The translations under genes and the position numbers were made by a program. The notes under the pieces were generated by a model. It saw only the letters and a list, made by a program, of their open reading frames with translations, was not told where the DNA came from and searched no databases. Of a DNA stretch of 21,151 nt, positions 1-9,180 are shown piece by piece. The number at the start of each line of letters is the position of its first letter. Position 1 is the first letter of the stretch. The stretch spans positions 1 through 21,151 of the forward strand of contig JAGSPR010000066.1 in assembly GCA_018262455.1 (NCBI GenBank). The letters are read 5' to 3'. This DNA comes from Deltaproteobacteria bacterium. GTDB lineage: Bacteria; Myxococcota; Polyangia; Haliangiales; Haliangiaceae.

Positions 1-2
1 GG

Positions 3-124
3 CCGATCGAACCCCTCACCGTCGCCACCAGCGTATCAGACCTGGCCCAAATCGAGCCCCTGTCCAACATCCAAGTCCCTGAAATCCCAATTCCTACCGG
101 CTACCGGGTTGGCCGTATGCTATA
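3..124 (+). CDS. Possible C-terminal tail of an upstream gene (partial)
   Basis: The third plus-strand frame is open from the window edge to a TAA at 122-124 and translates to about 40 residues beginning PIEPLTVATSVSDLAQIEPL and ending in GYRVGRML. Third codon positions are mostly G or C, though less strongly than in the clear genes nearby, and the motif IEPL occurs twice. No family is recognisable. The upstream end is missing, so coding status rests on codon pattern alone; frame 1 is also open here but its composition looks non-coding. Low confidence. Confidence 0.3.
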
Positions 125-126
125 AG
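118..126 (+). promoter_or_regulatory. Candidate extended -10 promoter upstream of cdnL
   Basis: TGC followed by TATAAG (118-126) fits an extended -10 element (TGnTATAAT). No convincing -35 hexamer lies 16-18 nt upstream. Transcription would start near 133 and give cdnL a leader of about 230 nt. No better sigma70-like pair was found closer to cdnL. Confidence 0.35.
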
Positions 127-212
127 GGCTGGCGATCCCCCGCGACCTTGATATCCTCCGGGCCCCGTTGGGAAACCCTGGATTTCGGTGTCGTCCTCGG
201 CGAAAACCGCAG

Positions 213-229
213 TGTGACACTCTGTCACA
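213..229. promoter_or_regulatory. 17-bp palindrome, possible operator upstream of cdnL
   Basis: TGTGACA-CTC-TGTCACA is a perfect 7-3-7 inverted repeat. It resembles the CRP/FNR class half-site TGTGA, but the gap between TGTGA and TCACA is 7 rather than the usual 6, so assignment to that family is uncertain. It lies downstream of the -10-like element at 121 and about 130 nt before cdnL, where a bound protein could act as a roadblock repressor or regulate a promoter I did not recognise. Confidence 0.4.
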
Positions 230-361
230 TTTGATGGATGACCCAAACCTCAGCTTTGCGAATCAACCAGGGAGAATGAATACCTTTCTGGTGATCACCC
301 TCTGGGTGGCCCCCTCTTTGCTCTAGTCGGGCGCCACGAACACCTTCGGTAGGAGAACCTG

Positions 362-850
362 ATGAACAACATGTTTCGAATTGGCGAGAAGGCCGTCTAT
401 CCCGCCCACGGCGTCGCCGAGGTCATCGGGATCGAGAACAAGGAGATCAACACCACGGTGTGTTCCTTCTACGTTCTGAAGGTGCTCGCCACCGGGATGC
501 AGATCCTGGTGCCCAAGGAGAAGGCGGATCAGGTCGGGTTGCGTCCGGTGGTGTCCTCCGCCGAGATCGAGGAAGTGTTCGATATCCTACGAGAGAAGGA
601 CGTCCACATCGACAAGCAGACCTGGAACCGCCGGTATCGCGGCTTCATGGAGAAGATCAAGACGGGCTCGCTGTTCGACGTCGCCGAGGTCTATCGCGAC
701 CTCTACCGCCTCAAGAGCAGCAAGGTGCTGTCGTTTGGCGAGCGCAAGATGCTCGACAACGCGAAGCAGCTCATCGTCAAGGAGCTCGCGGTCGCCCGCA
801 AGTGGACCGAGGAAAAGGTCGAAGCCGAGCTCGAGAAGGCCTGCGCCTAG
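362..850 (+). CDS. cdnL: CarD/CdnL-family RNA polymerase-binding transcription factor
   Basis: This 162-residue protein matches CdnL, the short essential CarD-family factor that binds the RNA polymerase beta subunit and stabilises open complexes, mainly at rRNA and housekeeping promoters. The N-terminal Tudor-like RNAP-interaction domain (about residues 1-65) starts with FRIGEKAVYPAHGVAEVIGI. The C-terminal helical DNA-contacting domain carries the family signature TWNRRYRGFMEKIKTGSLFD, including the conserved Trp, followed by LSFGERKML. The length fits CdnL and not the ~316-residue CarD, which adds an acidic, HMGA-like tail. An AGGAGA Shine-Dalgarno at 351-356 sits 5 nt before the ATG at 362; an ATG three codons later is a possible alternative. 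It appears to be a single-gene unit ended by the hairpin at 870-911. Confidence 0.95.
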   Translation: MNNMFRIGEKAVYPAHGVAEVIGIENKEINTTVCSFYVLKVLATGMQILVPKEKADQVGLRPVVSSAEIEEVFDILREKDVHIDKQTWNRRYRGFMEKIKTGSLFDVAEVYRDLYRLKSSKVLSFGERKMLDNAKQLIVKELAVARKWTEEKVEAELEKACA

Positions 851-869
851 CGCCTCTCCCGGTCTCGCG

Positions 870-911
870 AACGACCCGCAGGCTCCGCTCTCCACGGAGC
901 CTTTGGTCGTT
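870..911 (+). terminator. Strong hairpin after cdnL, likely terminator
   Basis: AACGACC (870-876) pairs with GGTCGTT (905-911), and AGGCTCCG (880-887) pairs with CGGAGCCT (895-902). This gives 15 base pairs interrupted by a CGC/TT internal loop, with a 7-nt apical loop. There is no long U tract after it, so it may need Rho or act as a 3' stabiliser. It begins 20 nt after the cdnL stop. Confidence 0.6.
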
Positions 912-988
912 TCGGGGTGTTTCGGGCTCGATTGGAGGAAATACCGGCCATTGCCGTCGGCCTGCTTCCCGTGTTACGGACCCGACGG

Positions 989-1498
989 ATGCAGGTCCAC
1001 GTAGCGCGAGCCGAGATCTGGACATTGCCGGTCGACGCCATCGTCAATCCGGCGAATTCTCTGGGCATCATGGGCGGGGGGATCGGCGGAACGTTACGCC
1101 GCCAGGGAGGCGACGTCATCCAGCAGGCCGCCATGCAGGCCGCGCCGATCGCGGTCGGGGCCGCCATCGTGACGACGGCGGGCCAGCTGCCGGCGAAGAA
1201 CGTCATCCACGTCCCGACGATGGAAGAGCCCGGCATGAAGATCGGGGCGGAGAATGTCCGCCGCGCTGCCAGGGCGGCGCTGATCGCCGCCGACCGCAAC
1301 AACTTCAAGGTCATCGCGATGCCCGGGATCGGCACTGACCTGGGCGATGTCCCGCACGACGAAGCCGCCCGCGCGATCGTCGAAGAGATCCGTGCCCACC
1401 GCCGGCCGAATCCCGAAACGATCTACCTCGTCGACACCAACGAGGACATGATCATGGCGCTCGAAGACGCCCTGCGAAACGCGCAAGCAAACCTCTAG
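989..1498 (+). CDS. Macro-domain (ADP-ribose binding) protein
   Basis: From the ATG at 989 this is 169 residues, nearly all one macro domain. The nucleotide-binding signatures are visible: VDAIVNPANSLGIMGGGIGG (Asn-rich loop then glycine-rich loop) and the later IAMPGIGTDLGDVPHDEAAR. Macro domains bind ADP-ribose or O-acetyl-ADP-ribose, and many are mono-ADP-ribosyl hydrolases; the substrate here is unknown. The usual GGGVxGAI loop is GGGIGGTL. The start is uncertain: the frame is open to a GTG at 917 and has another GTG at 971. A strong GGAGGAA at 934-940 is followed at normal spacing only by a non-standard in-frame ATT (950). The region before residue 25 of the longest version does not look like macro domain. 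It lies between cdnL and the nuo promoter, with no sign of cotranscription with either. Confidence 0.85.
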   Translation: MQVHVARAEIWTLPVDAIVNPANSLGIMGGGIGGTLRRQGGDVIQQAAMQAAPIAVGAAIVTTAGQLPAKNVIHVPTMEEPGMKIGAENVRRAARAALIAADRNNFKVIAMPGIGTDLGDVPHDEAARAIVEEIRAHRRPNPETIYLVDTNEDMIMALEDALRNAQANL

Positions 1499-1585
1499 GT
1501 CCCAGATCGCAGATCGGCTGCGGCGAACAGATCTGCTGCGACGATAAGCGCGCGATCGTGCTCTGCAAATAGCCCGGCGCGTCCG

Positions 1586-1613
1586 TTGACCGCTCAATCC
1601 CGAGCCATATACT
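1586..1613 (+). promoter_or_regulatory. Sigma70-type promoter of the nuo operon
   Basis: TTGACC (1586-1591), a 16-nt spacer, then TATACT (1608-1613): 5/6 match to TTGACA and 5/6 to TATAAT. The predicted start is about 1619-1622, directly before the nuoA TTG at 1623. The preceding gap (1499-1585) holds only a weak 7-bp inverted repeat, GCAGATC (1509-1515) with GATCTGC (1530-1536). Confidence 0.75.
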
Positions 1614-1622
1614 CGGCTCGCT

Positions 1623-2003
1623 TTGCAGCTCCAGGCGTACATGCCAGCCGGCATAGCGATCGTGTTTGCCCTCGGGTTCTGTGGGCTGTTCACGGCGCTG
1701 GCCATGTTCATCGGTCCCAAGGCCACGAACCCCGACAAGCTCAAGCCGTTCGAGTGCGGCTCCGAGCCGATCGGGAGTCCGCGCGGGCGCTACTCGGTGA
1801 AGTTCTATCAGGTGGCGATCCTGTTCCTGGTGTTCGACATCGAAGCCGCGTTCATGTACCCGTGGGCCGTCCTCTACAACCAGCTGTCGGTCGTGAACCA
1901 CACGGTCAGCATCTTCGGGTTCGCGGAGATGCTCGTGTTCGTCGCGATCCTCGTGGTCGCCCTCGCCTACGTGTGGAGAAAGAAGGCGATCGGATGGGAG
2001 TAG
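1623..2003 (+). CDS. nuoA: NADH-quinone oxidoreductase subunit A
   Basis: NuoA is a small membrane subunit of respiratory complex I next to the quinone-binding cavity. The 126 residues show three hydrophobic helices (about 7-31, 61-82, 95-117) and the family hallmarks FECGSEPIGSPRGRYSVKFY and LFLVFDIEAAF. These include the loop cysteine (residue 45) and acidic FDIE motif that are near-universal in NuoA/ND3. The start is taken as TTG at 1623 because the region LQAYMP aligns with the usual NuoA N terminus; an ATG at 1641 would remove it. With the promoter -10 ending at 1613, a TTG start leaves almost no 5' leader. It is the first gene of the operon, and its end overlaps nuoB by 10 nt. Confidence 0.93.
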   Translation: MQLQAYMPAGIAIVFALGFCGLFTALAMFIGPKATNPDKLKPFECGSEPIGSPRGRYSVKFYQVAILFLVFDIEAAFMYPWAVLYNQLSVVNHTVSIFGFAEMLVFVAILVVALAYVWRKKAIGWE

Positions 2004-2536
2004 AGATCACCACCACGCGTCTCGAGGATGCCGCGAAGTGGGCGAAGCAGAGCCTCGTCGAGCGCGCCACCAACTGGGGCCGCAAGTTCTCGCTGTTCTC
2101 GTACCCGTTCGTGACGGCGTGCTGCGGCATGGAGTTCATGTCGGTCGCCGGTCCGAAGTACGATCTCGCGCGGTTCGGCGCCGAGTTTCCTCGGTTCTCG
2201 CCACGCCAGAGCGATCTGCTCATGGTCGTCGGCACGGTCACCGAGAAGCAGGGCCCCGCGCTCAAGCGCGTGTTCGACCAGATGGCGGAGCCCAAGTTCG
2301 TGATCGCGTTCGGCGTGTGTGCGTCGACCGGCGGCTTCTACCAGAACTACTCGACGATGCCGGGATGCGACCAGGTCATCCCCGTCGATGTGTACATCCC
2401 CGGCTGCCCACCGCGCCCCGAGCAAGTGCTCGACGCGGTGATCATGCTGATGGAACGAATCCAGTCCGGTCGCGGTCACAGCCAGCTGCGCACCAAGCGC
2501 GACGCGCTGATCGCCGATCAGGCTGCGGACGAGTGA
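1994..2536 (+). CDS. nuoB: NADH-quinone oxidoreductase subunit B (N2 cluster)
   Basis: NuoB carries iron-sulphur cluster N2, the last electron carrier before quinone. The protein has 180 residues. The four N2 ligands are present: adjacent Cys43 and Cys44 (TACCGME), Cys109 (FGVCAST) and Cys138 (IPGCPPRPE). The [NiFe]-hydrogenase small-subunit-like fold is apparent from the conserved STMPGCDQVIPVDVYIPGCP stretch. The ATG at 1994 lies inside the end of nuoA and has AGAAGG (1981-1986) 7 nt upstream, so the start is well supported although the frame stays open further upstream. It partners with NuoD, NuoC and NuoI in the connecting module. Confidence 0.96.
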   Translation: MGVEITTTRLEDAAKWAKQSLVERATNWGRKFSLFSYPFVTACCGMEFMSVAGPKYDLARFGAEFPRFSPRQSDLLMVVGTVTEKQGPALKRVFDQMAEPKFVIAFGVCASTGGFYQNYSTMPGCDQVIPVDVYIPGCPPRPEQVLDAVIMLMERIQSGRGHSQLRTKRDALIADQAADE

Positions 2537-2545
2537 GCACAAGCC

Positions 2546-3124
2546 ATGTCGCAAAAAGTTCTCGATGCGCTCCAGGGCAAGCACGGGCCGGCCCTCGAGC
2601 TGGTGGAGTCGCAGCACGGTGACGAGATCGCGTGGATCAAGCGCGACCACCTCGTCACGGTCGCGACCTGGCTTCGCGATGATCCCGCGATGCTGTTCGA
2701 TGCGCCGGTGTTCGTCACCTGCATCGATCGCCTCGACTGGCGTCCGCTCGGTGCGCCAGCCTCGACGCACTGGTCCGACGCGAGCGGCAAGCCGCGGTTC
2801 GAGATCGCGTACCAGCTGCGCTCGCACACCCATCGCCATCGCCTGCGGCTCAAGATCGCCGTCCCCGAGCACGACGCGCGGTGTCCATCGCTCGCGATGG
2901 TGTGGCCCGCGTTCAACTGGCAGGAGCGCGAGACGTTCGACATGTACGGCATCCGGTTCGAGAGCCATCCCGATCTGCGCCGGATCTACATGTACGAGGA
3001 GTTCGTCGGGTATCCGCTGCGCAAGGACTATCCCAAGGAGAAGCGCCAGCCGCTCGTGCGGCGCGACGACTTGCCGGTCTCGACCCCTCGGTTTGGGACC
3101 AAGCCTGAAGGAGGGCACCGCTGA
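2546..3124 (+). CDS. nuoC: NADH-quinone oxidoreductase subunit C (30 kDa)
   Basis: NuoC is a cofactor-free peripheral-arm subunit that packs against NuoD; some bacteria fuse the two as NuoCD, but here they are separate. The 192-residue protein ends with the 30-kDa subunit signature: FNWQERETFDMYGIRFESHP (the ERE..DM.GI.F..HP box), then LRRIYMYEEFVGYPLRKDYP. The N-terminal half is the usual variable alpha/beta region. The start lies 9 nt after the nuoB stop without a clear Shine-Dalgarno, so coupled re-initiation is likely. The stop TGA overlaps the nuoD ATG by one base. Confidence 0.94.
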   Translation: MSQKVLDALQGKHGPALELVESQHGDEIAWIKRDHLVTVATWLRDDPAMLFDAPVFVTCIDRLDWRPLGAPASTHWSDASGKPRFEIAYQLRSHTHRHRLRLKIAVPEHDARCPSLAMVWPAFNWQERETFDMYGIRFESHPDLRRIYMYEEFVGYPLRKDYPKEKRQPLVRRDDLPVSTPRFGTKPEGGHR

Positions 3125-4379
3125 TGGCCGCGTCTGATGTCACGTCGCTCAAGCAGCTCGTGCTGGGTCGCCAGGATGTCCAGGACCTGTCGGACACCGA
3201 GACCGAGCTGGCTCCTGAGCTGATGACGATCAACATGGGGCCGTCGCATCCCGCGATGCACGGCACCGTGCGCATCGTCCTCACGGTCGACGGCGAGAAG
3301 ATCGTCAAGGGCGACGTCCAGCCCGGCTACCTGCACCGCTGCTTCGAGAAGGAGTCCGAGCACGCGACGTACACGCAGGTGTTTCCGTACACGGACCGCC
3401 TCAACTACGTCTCGCCGATGATCAACAACTGCGGCTGGGCGATGGCGGTCGAGAAGCTGATGGATCTCACCGCGCGGATCCCGAAGCGGGCCGAGTACAT
3501 CCGCGTCATCGTCAGCGAGATGTCGCGGATGACCGATCACCTGACGTGCATCGGCGCGTCGGCGATGGAGCTCGGCGCGTTCACCGCGTTCCTCTACTTC
3601 CTGAAGGCGCGCGAGTGGCTCTACGGGTTGCTCGAGAAGGTCTCCGGCGCCCGGCTCACGCACAGCTACGTGCGCGTCGGCGGCGTCTCGAAGGACCTGC
3701 CCGACAACTTCGACGCCGAGCTCACGCACACCCTCGACGAGATCGTGAAGGTCATGGTCGAGGTCGAGGACCTGCTCAACAACAACAGGATCTTTCGTGA
3801 TCGCATGGCCGGCATCGGCGCGATGACGAAGGCACAGGCGCTCGCCTCCGGCTGTGTCGGCCCGATCGCACGCGCGTGCGGCGTCGACTACGACGTCCGC
3901 AAGGACTACCCGTACTCGATCTATCCCGAGGTCGAGTTCGACGTGCCGGTCGGCACGACGGGCGATTGCTACGACCGCTACCTCGTGCGCATCGAGGAGC
4001 TCAAGCAGTCGATCCACATCCTGCGCCAGTGCCTGAAGCAGATCCCCGATGGGCCGGTCGTCGTCGACGATCACCGCGTGGCCCTGCCGCCCAAGCGCGA
4101 CACGTACAACACGATCGAGTCGATGATCCGCCACTTCAAGCACATCGTCGACGGCATCCGCGTCCCGGCCGGCGAGGCGTACTCGTTCGTCGAGGGCGGC
4201 AACGGTGAGCTCGGGTTCTACGTCGTGGCCGATGGCACCGGGCGGCCCTACAAGGCATACGTCCGGTCACCGTCGTTCGTGCACCTCTCGACCGCCGAGG
4301 ACCTGATCCGGGGTCACTTCATCGCGGACGTGGTTCCCATCTTCGGCATGATCAACATGATCGGCGGGGAGTGCGACAA

Positions 4380-4383
<4 letters not shown>
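3124..4383 (+). CDS. nuoD: NADH-quinone oxidoreductase subunit D (49 kDa)
   Basis: NuoD is homologous to the large subunit of [NiFe]-hydrogenases and forms the quinone-binding pocket with NuoB. The 419 residues have normal family length. Typical segments are INMGPSHPAMHGTVRI near residue 40, the quinone-site His/Tyr neighbourhood, YVSPMINNCGWAMAVEKLM, GEMS-like VSEMSRMTDHL, the VRVGGVSKDLPD loop, and a C terminus GMINMIGGECDK. The start is fixed by a TGATG overlap with nuoC and an AGGAGG (3109-3114) 9 nt upstream, one of the strongest ribosome-binding sites in the window. The stop overlaps the GTG of nuoG. Confidence 0.97.
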
Positions 4384-7264
<2,881 letters not shown>

Positions 7265-7283
7265 TCACAGAACAGCCGCCATC

Positions 7284-7964
7284 ATGGACCACGCTCATTC
7301 GACCACCTCCGAGGCCCCCGAGGGTCCGCACGTCCTCGCGGTCTCCGATCGCCATCCGCGCTCTCGCACGATCCAGGTCGTTCGCCCGCAGGCGCAGGAG
7401 ACCACGTACCTCGCCGCGACCGCGAAGGGCCTCGGCATCACGCTCAAGCACTTCGCGCGCAACTTCTTCTTGCCGCTCAAGAAGCTCAGCAAGCGCAACA
7501 TGGCCGGCGCGCCGGTCCACGACCGGTGGAAGAACGAGATCGAGACCGTGCAGTACCCCGAGGAGAAGGTGGTCTACCCGGAGCGATACCGTGGTCTCCA
7601 CCGCCTCATGCTGCGCGACGACGGCGCCGTTCGCTGCGTGGCCTGCATGTGCTGCCCGACCGTGTGCCCTGCCCACTGCATCACGATCGTGCCCGAGGAG
7701 GCCGGCGACAACACGATCGAGAAGCGCCCGGCGATCTTCGAGATCGACGAGCTGCGCTGCGTGGTGTGCGGGCTGTGTGTCGAGGCGTGTCCCTGCGACG
7801 CTATCCGGATGGACACCGGCGAGCATGCGAAGCCGGTCGAGGATCGGGCGAACGCGATCGAGACCAAGGAGTCGATGCTCGCGCGCGGGATCCGCTCGAC
7901 CGCCGTTCAGGGCGGCGAAGGTCCGGGCTGGCATGCCGGGGCGAAGTCCGACGGGAATCACTGA
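7284..7964 (+). CDS. nuoI: NADH-quinone oxidoreductase subunit I (2x 4Fe-4S)
   Basis: NuoI holds clusters N6a and N6b, which pass electrons from NuoG to N2 on NuoB. Two ferredoxin motifs are intact: Cys118, 121, 124, 128 (with an extra Cys at 123) and Cys159, 162, 165, 169. An amphipathic region, AATAKGLGITLKHFARNFFL (about 45-63), is where NuoI normally contacts NuoH. At 226 residues it is longer than E. coli NuoI (180), through a ~38-residue polar N terminus and a ~45-residue C-terminal tail. It starts 19 nt after nuoH without a clear ribosome-binding site and is the last nuo gene here; nuoJKLMN do not follow. Confidence 0.95.
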   Translation: MDHAHSTTSEAPEGPHVLAVSDRHPRSRTIQVVRPQAQETTYLAATAKGLGITLKHFARNFFLPLKKLSKRNMAGAPVHDRWKNEIETVQYPEEKVVYPERYRGLHRLMLRDDGAVRCVACMCCPTVCPAHCITIVPEEAGDNTIEKRPAIFEIDELRCVVCGLCVEACPCDAIRMDTGEHAKPVEDRANAIETKESMLARGIRSTAVQGGEGPGWHAGAKSDGNH

Positions 7965-7985
7965 GCGCAAGCTCGGACTACTTCG

Positions 7986-8040
7986 GCGTAAGCGTAAGCG
8001 TAAGCGCCAGCCCCAGATTCGCTTACGCTTACGCTTACGC
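7986..8040. repeat. Perfect 21-bp inverted repeat made of GTAAGC hexamers
   Basis: The left arm (7986-8006) is a GCGTAA/GCG tandem giving three and a half copies of a hexamer. The right arm (8020-8040) is its exact reverse complement. The 13-nt loop (8007-8019) is CCAGCCCCAGATT. A degenerate extra copy, CTACGCTTACGG, follows at 8041-8052. It starts 22 nt after the nuoI stop and could fold at the 3' end of the nuo mRNA as terminator or stabiliser, but no U tract follows. Because each arm is itself a tandem repeat it may slip in register and vary in copy number. Confidence 0.85.
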
Positions 8041-8133
8041 CTACGCTTACGGAATCAACGCGGCGGATCTCTGATGTCGCGGCGTGTGAGTTTGGGTTTT
8101 TTCTGCGGAGTGATCTGGTTTGCTGTTTTTCCG

Positions 8134-8162
8134 TTGACGGATTCGATCACGATCCCTACTCT
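8134..8162 (+). promoter_or_regulatory. Sigma70-type promoter of the 6S RNA candidate
   Basis: TTGACG (8134-8139), a 17-nt spacer, then TACTCT (8157-8162). A T-rich segment lies just upstream (T6 near 8098 and T5 at 8126-8130), which is A/T-rich enough to act as an UP element. The predicted start (about 8168-8170) coincides with the first base of the closing stem of the RNA. Confidence 0.7.
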
Positions 8163-8168
8163 CGTTCT

Positions 8169-8350
8169 TGAGCACCGGCGGTTCGATGCGAGACCCGGGG
8201 CGAATCTGTCTCCTACATCTGCTATCCAGGGATCTGCCTCTGTTCTGGGAGTGCACGCCCGCTCGTCGGGAAGCCCGATGGAATATGTGGAGCCCACCTA
8301 CGCACAAGCGTAGGGGATAGACTGCCCTACGGTCGGACGGTCGTGCTCAT
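8169..8350 (+). ncRNA. ssrS: 6S RNA candidate
   Basis: 6S RNA binds the sigma70 holoenzyme by imitating an open promoter. The ~180-nt segment has the family's usual length (E. coli 184 nt) and layout. The 5' GAGCAC (8170-8175) pairs with 3' GTGCTC (8343-8348) to close the rod. A terminal hairpin CCCG-CTCGT-CGGG (8258-8270) followed by AAGCC matches the E. coli terminal loop followed by AAGCC. On the 3' side, CACC, a small hairpin CCTACGC-ACAA-GCGTAGG (8297-8314), then GGATAGACTGCC match the E. coli order CACC, hairpin, GGGTTACAGCCTGC. It has its own promoter and an intrinsic terminator, and no coding frame explains it. Ends are approximate. The comparison is from memory of the E. coli RNA, not from a covariance search. 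Confidence 0.75.
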
Positions 8351-8353
8351 TAT

Positions 8354-8392
8354 GGGCGCAGTGGTGAATAGCCGCTGCGCCCTCCGTTTTTT
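8354..8392 (+). terminator. Intrinsic terminator after the 6S RNA candidate
   Basis: GGGCGCAG (8354-8361) pairs with CTGCGCCC (8375-8382), extendable inward by further pairs including a G-U, followed shortly by T6 (8387-8392). It is the clearest rho-independent terminator in the window. It lies between the plus-strand RNA and the convergent CPBP gene, whose stop is at 8404-8406; in the minus direction the stem is preceded by an A-run but lacks a following T-run. Confidence 0.8.
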
Positions 8393-8403
8393 CGGCAGCG
8401 ATC

Positions 8404-9180
8404 TCACGGGTGGCAATAGCTGTGGCTGCCCATCGGCGGGCAGCCTCGCAGCGCGAGCACGTCCATCGTGATCGCCACGCCGACGTGGATCAGCACGCCG
8501 CCCCAGATCGATCGGGTGCGCATCGCCAGCGTGCCCAGGACGAGCCCGGCGCCCAGCGCCCCGAGCGTCTCCGGGAGCGGCTTGCCGTAGTGGATCATGC
8601 AGTACGGCACCACCATCACGAAGATCGCATTCGCGCCGAGCACGCGACGGAGCCCCTGGAGCAAGAAGCCGCGAAAGAAGAACTCGAGTGACACGAACTG
8701 GATGATGTACATCGCCTCCCACGACCACAGATCGAACTGCGAGCGGTTGGCCATCCGATAGAACGGGTAGGTCTGACGGAACGAATCGGACGTCGACGCG
8801 ATCACCACGACCGGCAAGAACGCCACGAACATCGCGCCGTAGATCCACAGGTGGCGGAAGAACCCGCGGCCGCTGAGGTGATAGTCGCGGATCCGCTCTC
8901 CCGGCATGCACGCGATGACGAGCATCGGGAGCAGGACGTAGCCGATCACGCGCCAGCCCGACCACCACACGAAGCCCTTGAGCTCCCAGTACCGGCTGCC
9001 GTTGGAGGGGAACCACTTCTCGTAGTGGTCGGAGCCTCCGACGTACTCCTGGATCGTCAGCGACAGCGCGCACGTCAGGAGGATCAGCAGGACCCGCAGG
9101 TGAGGGTTGGAGCCCGCCGGTGCCGGCGGCGTCTCGGCGTCGATCGCGCGCCATTGATCGACGCTGATCTTCGCGAGCAT
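8404..9180 (-). CDS. CPBP-family intramembrane metalloprotease
   Basis: CPBP (CAAX protease and bacteriocin-processing) proteins are multi-spanning proteases related to Rce1; bacterial members have mostly unknown substrates. The 258-residue protein has about six to eight hydrophobic segments. The three motif regions are visible: SLEFFFRGFLLQG (Glu166 and Arg170), YCMIHYGKP (His197) and the last-helix His232 in VLIHVGVA. The first motif normally reads EExxxR but here the first Glu is Leu165, so activity is not certain. The C terminus, GCPPMGSHSYCHP, has two Cys. The ATG follows the gltX stop directly (TAGATG), so the two genes are surely cotranscribed and probably coupled. MYXO-CTERM cleavage by a CPBP-type enzyme is a possible but unproven link. 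Confidence 0.85.
   Translation of the reverse strand: MLAKISVDQWRAIDAETPPAPAGSNPHLRVLLILLTCALSLTIQEYVGGSDHYEKWFPSNGSRYWELKGFVWWSGWRVIGYVLLPMLVIACMPGERIRDYHLSGRGFFRHLWIYGAMFVAFLPVVVIASTSDSFRQTYPFYRMANRSQFDLWSWEAMYIIQFVSLEFFFRGFLLQGLRRVLGANAIFVMVVPYCMIHYGKPLPETLGALGAGLVLGTLAMRTRSIWGGVLIHVGVAITMDVLALRGCPPMGSHSYCHP

Noticed and set aside
213..229. Calling the palindrome a canonical CRP site
   Set aside because: The gap between TGTGA and TCACA is 7, not 6, and its position fits no recognised promoter as an activator site.
8047..8307. Short minus-strand frames (80-86 codons) across the 6S region
   Set aside because: Codon pattern is unlike the neighbouring genes, there is no ribosome site, and the segment is better explained by a structured RNA on the plus strand.
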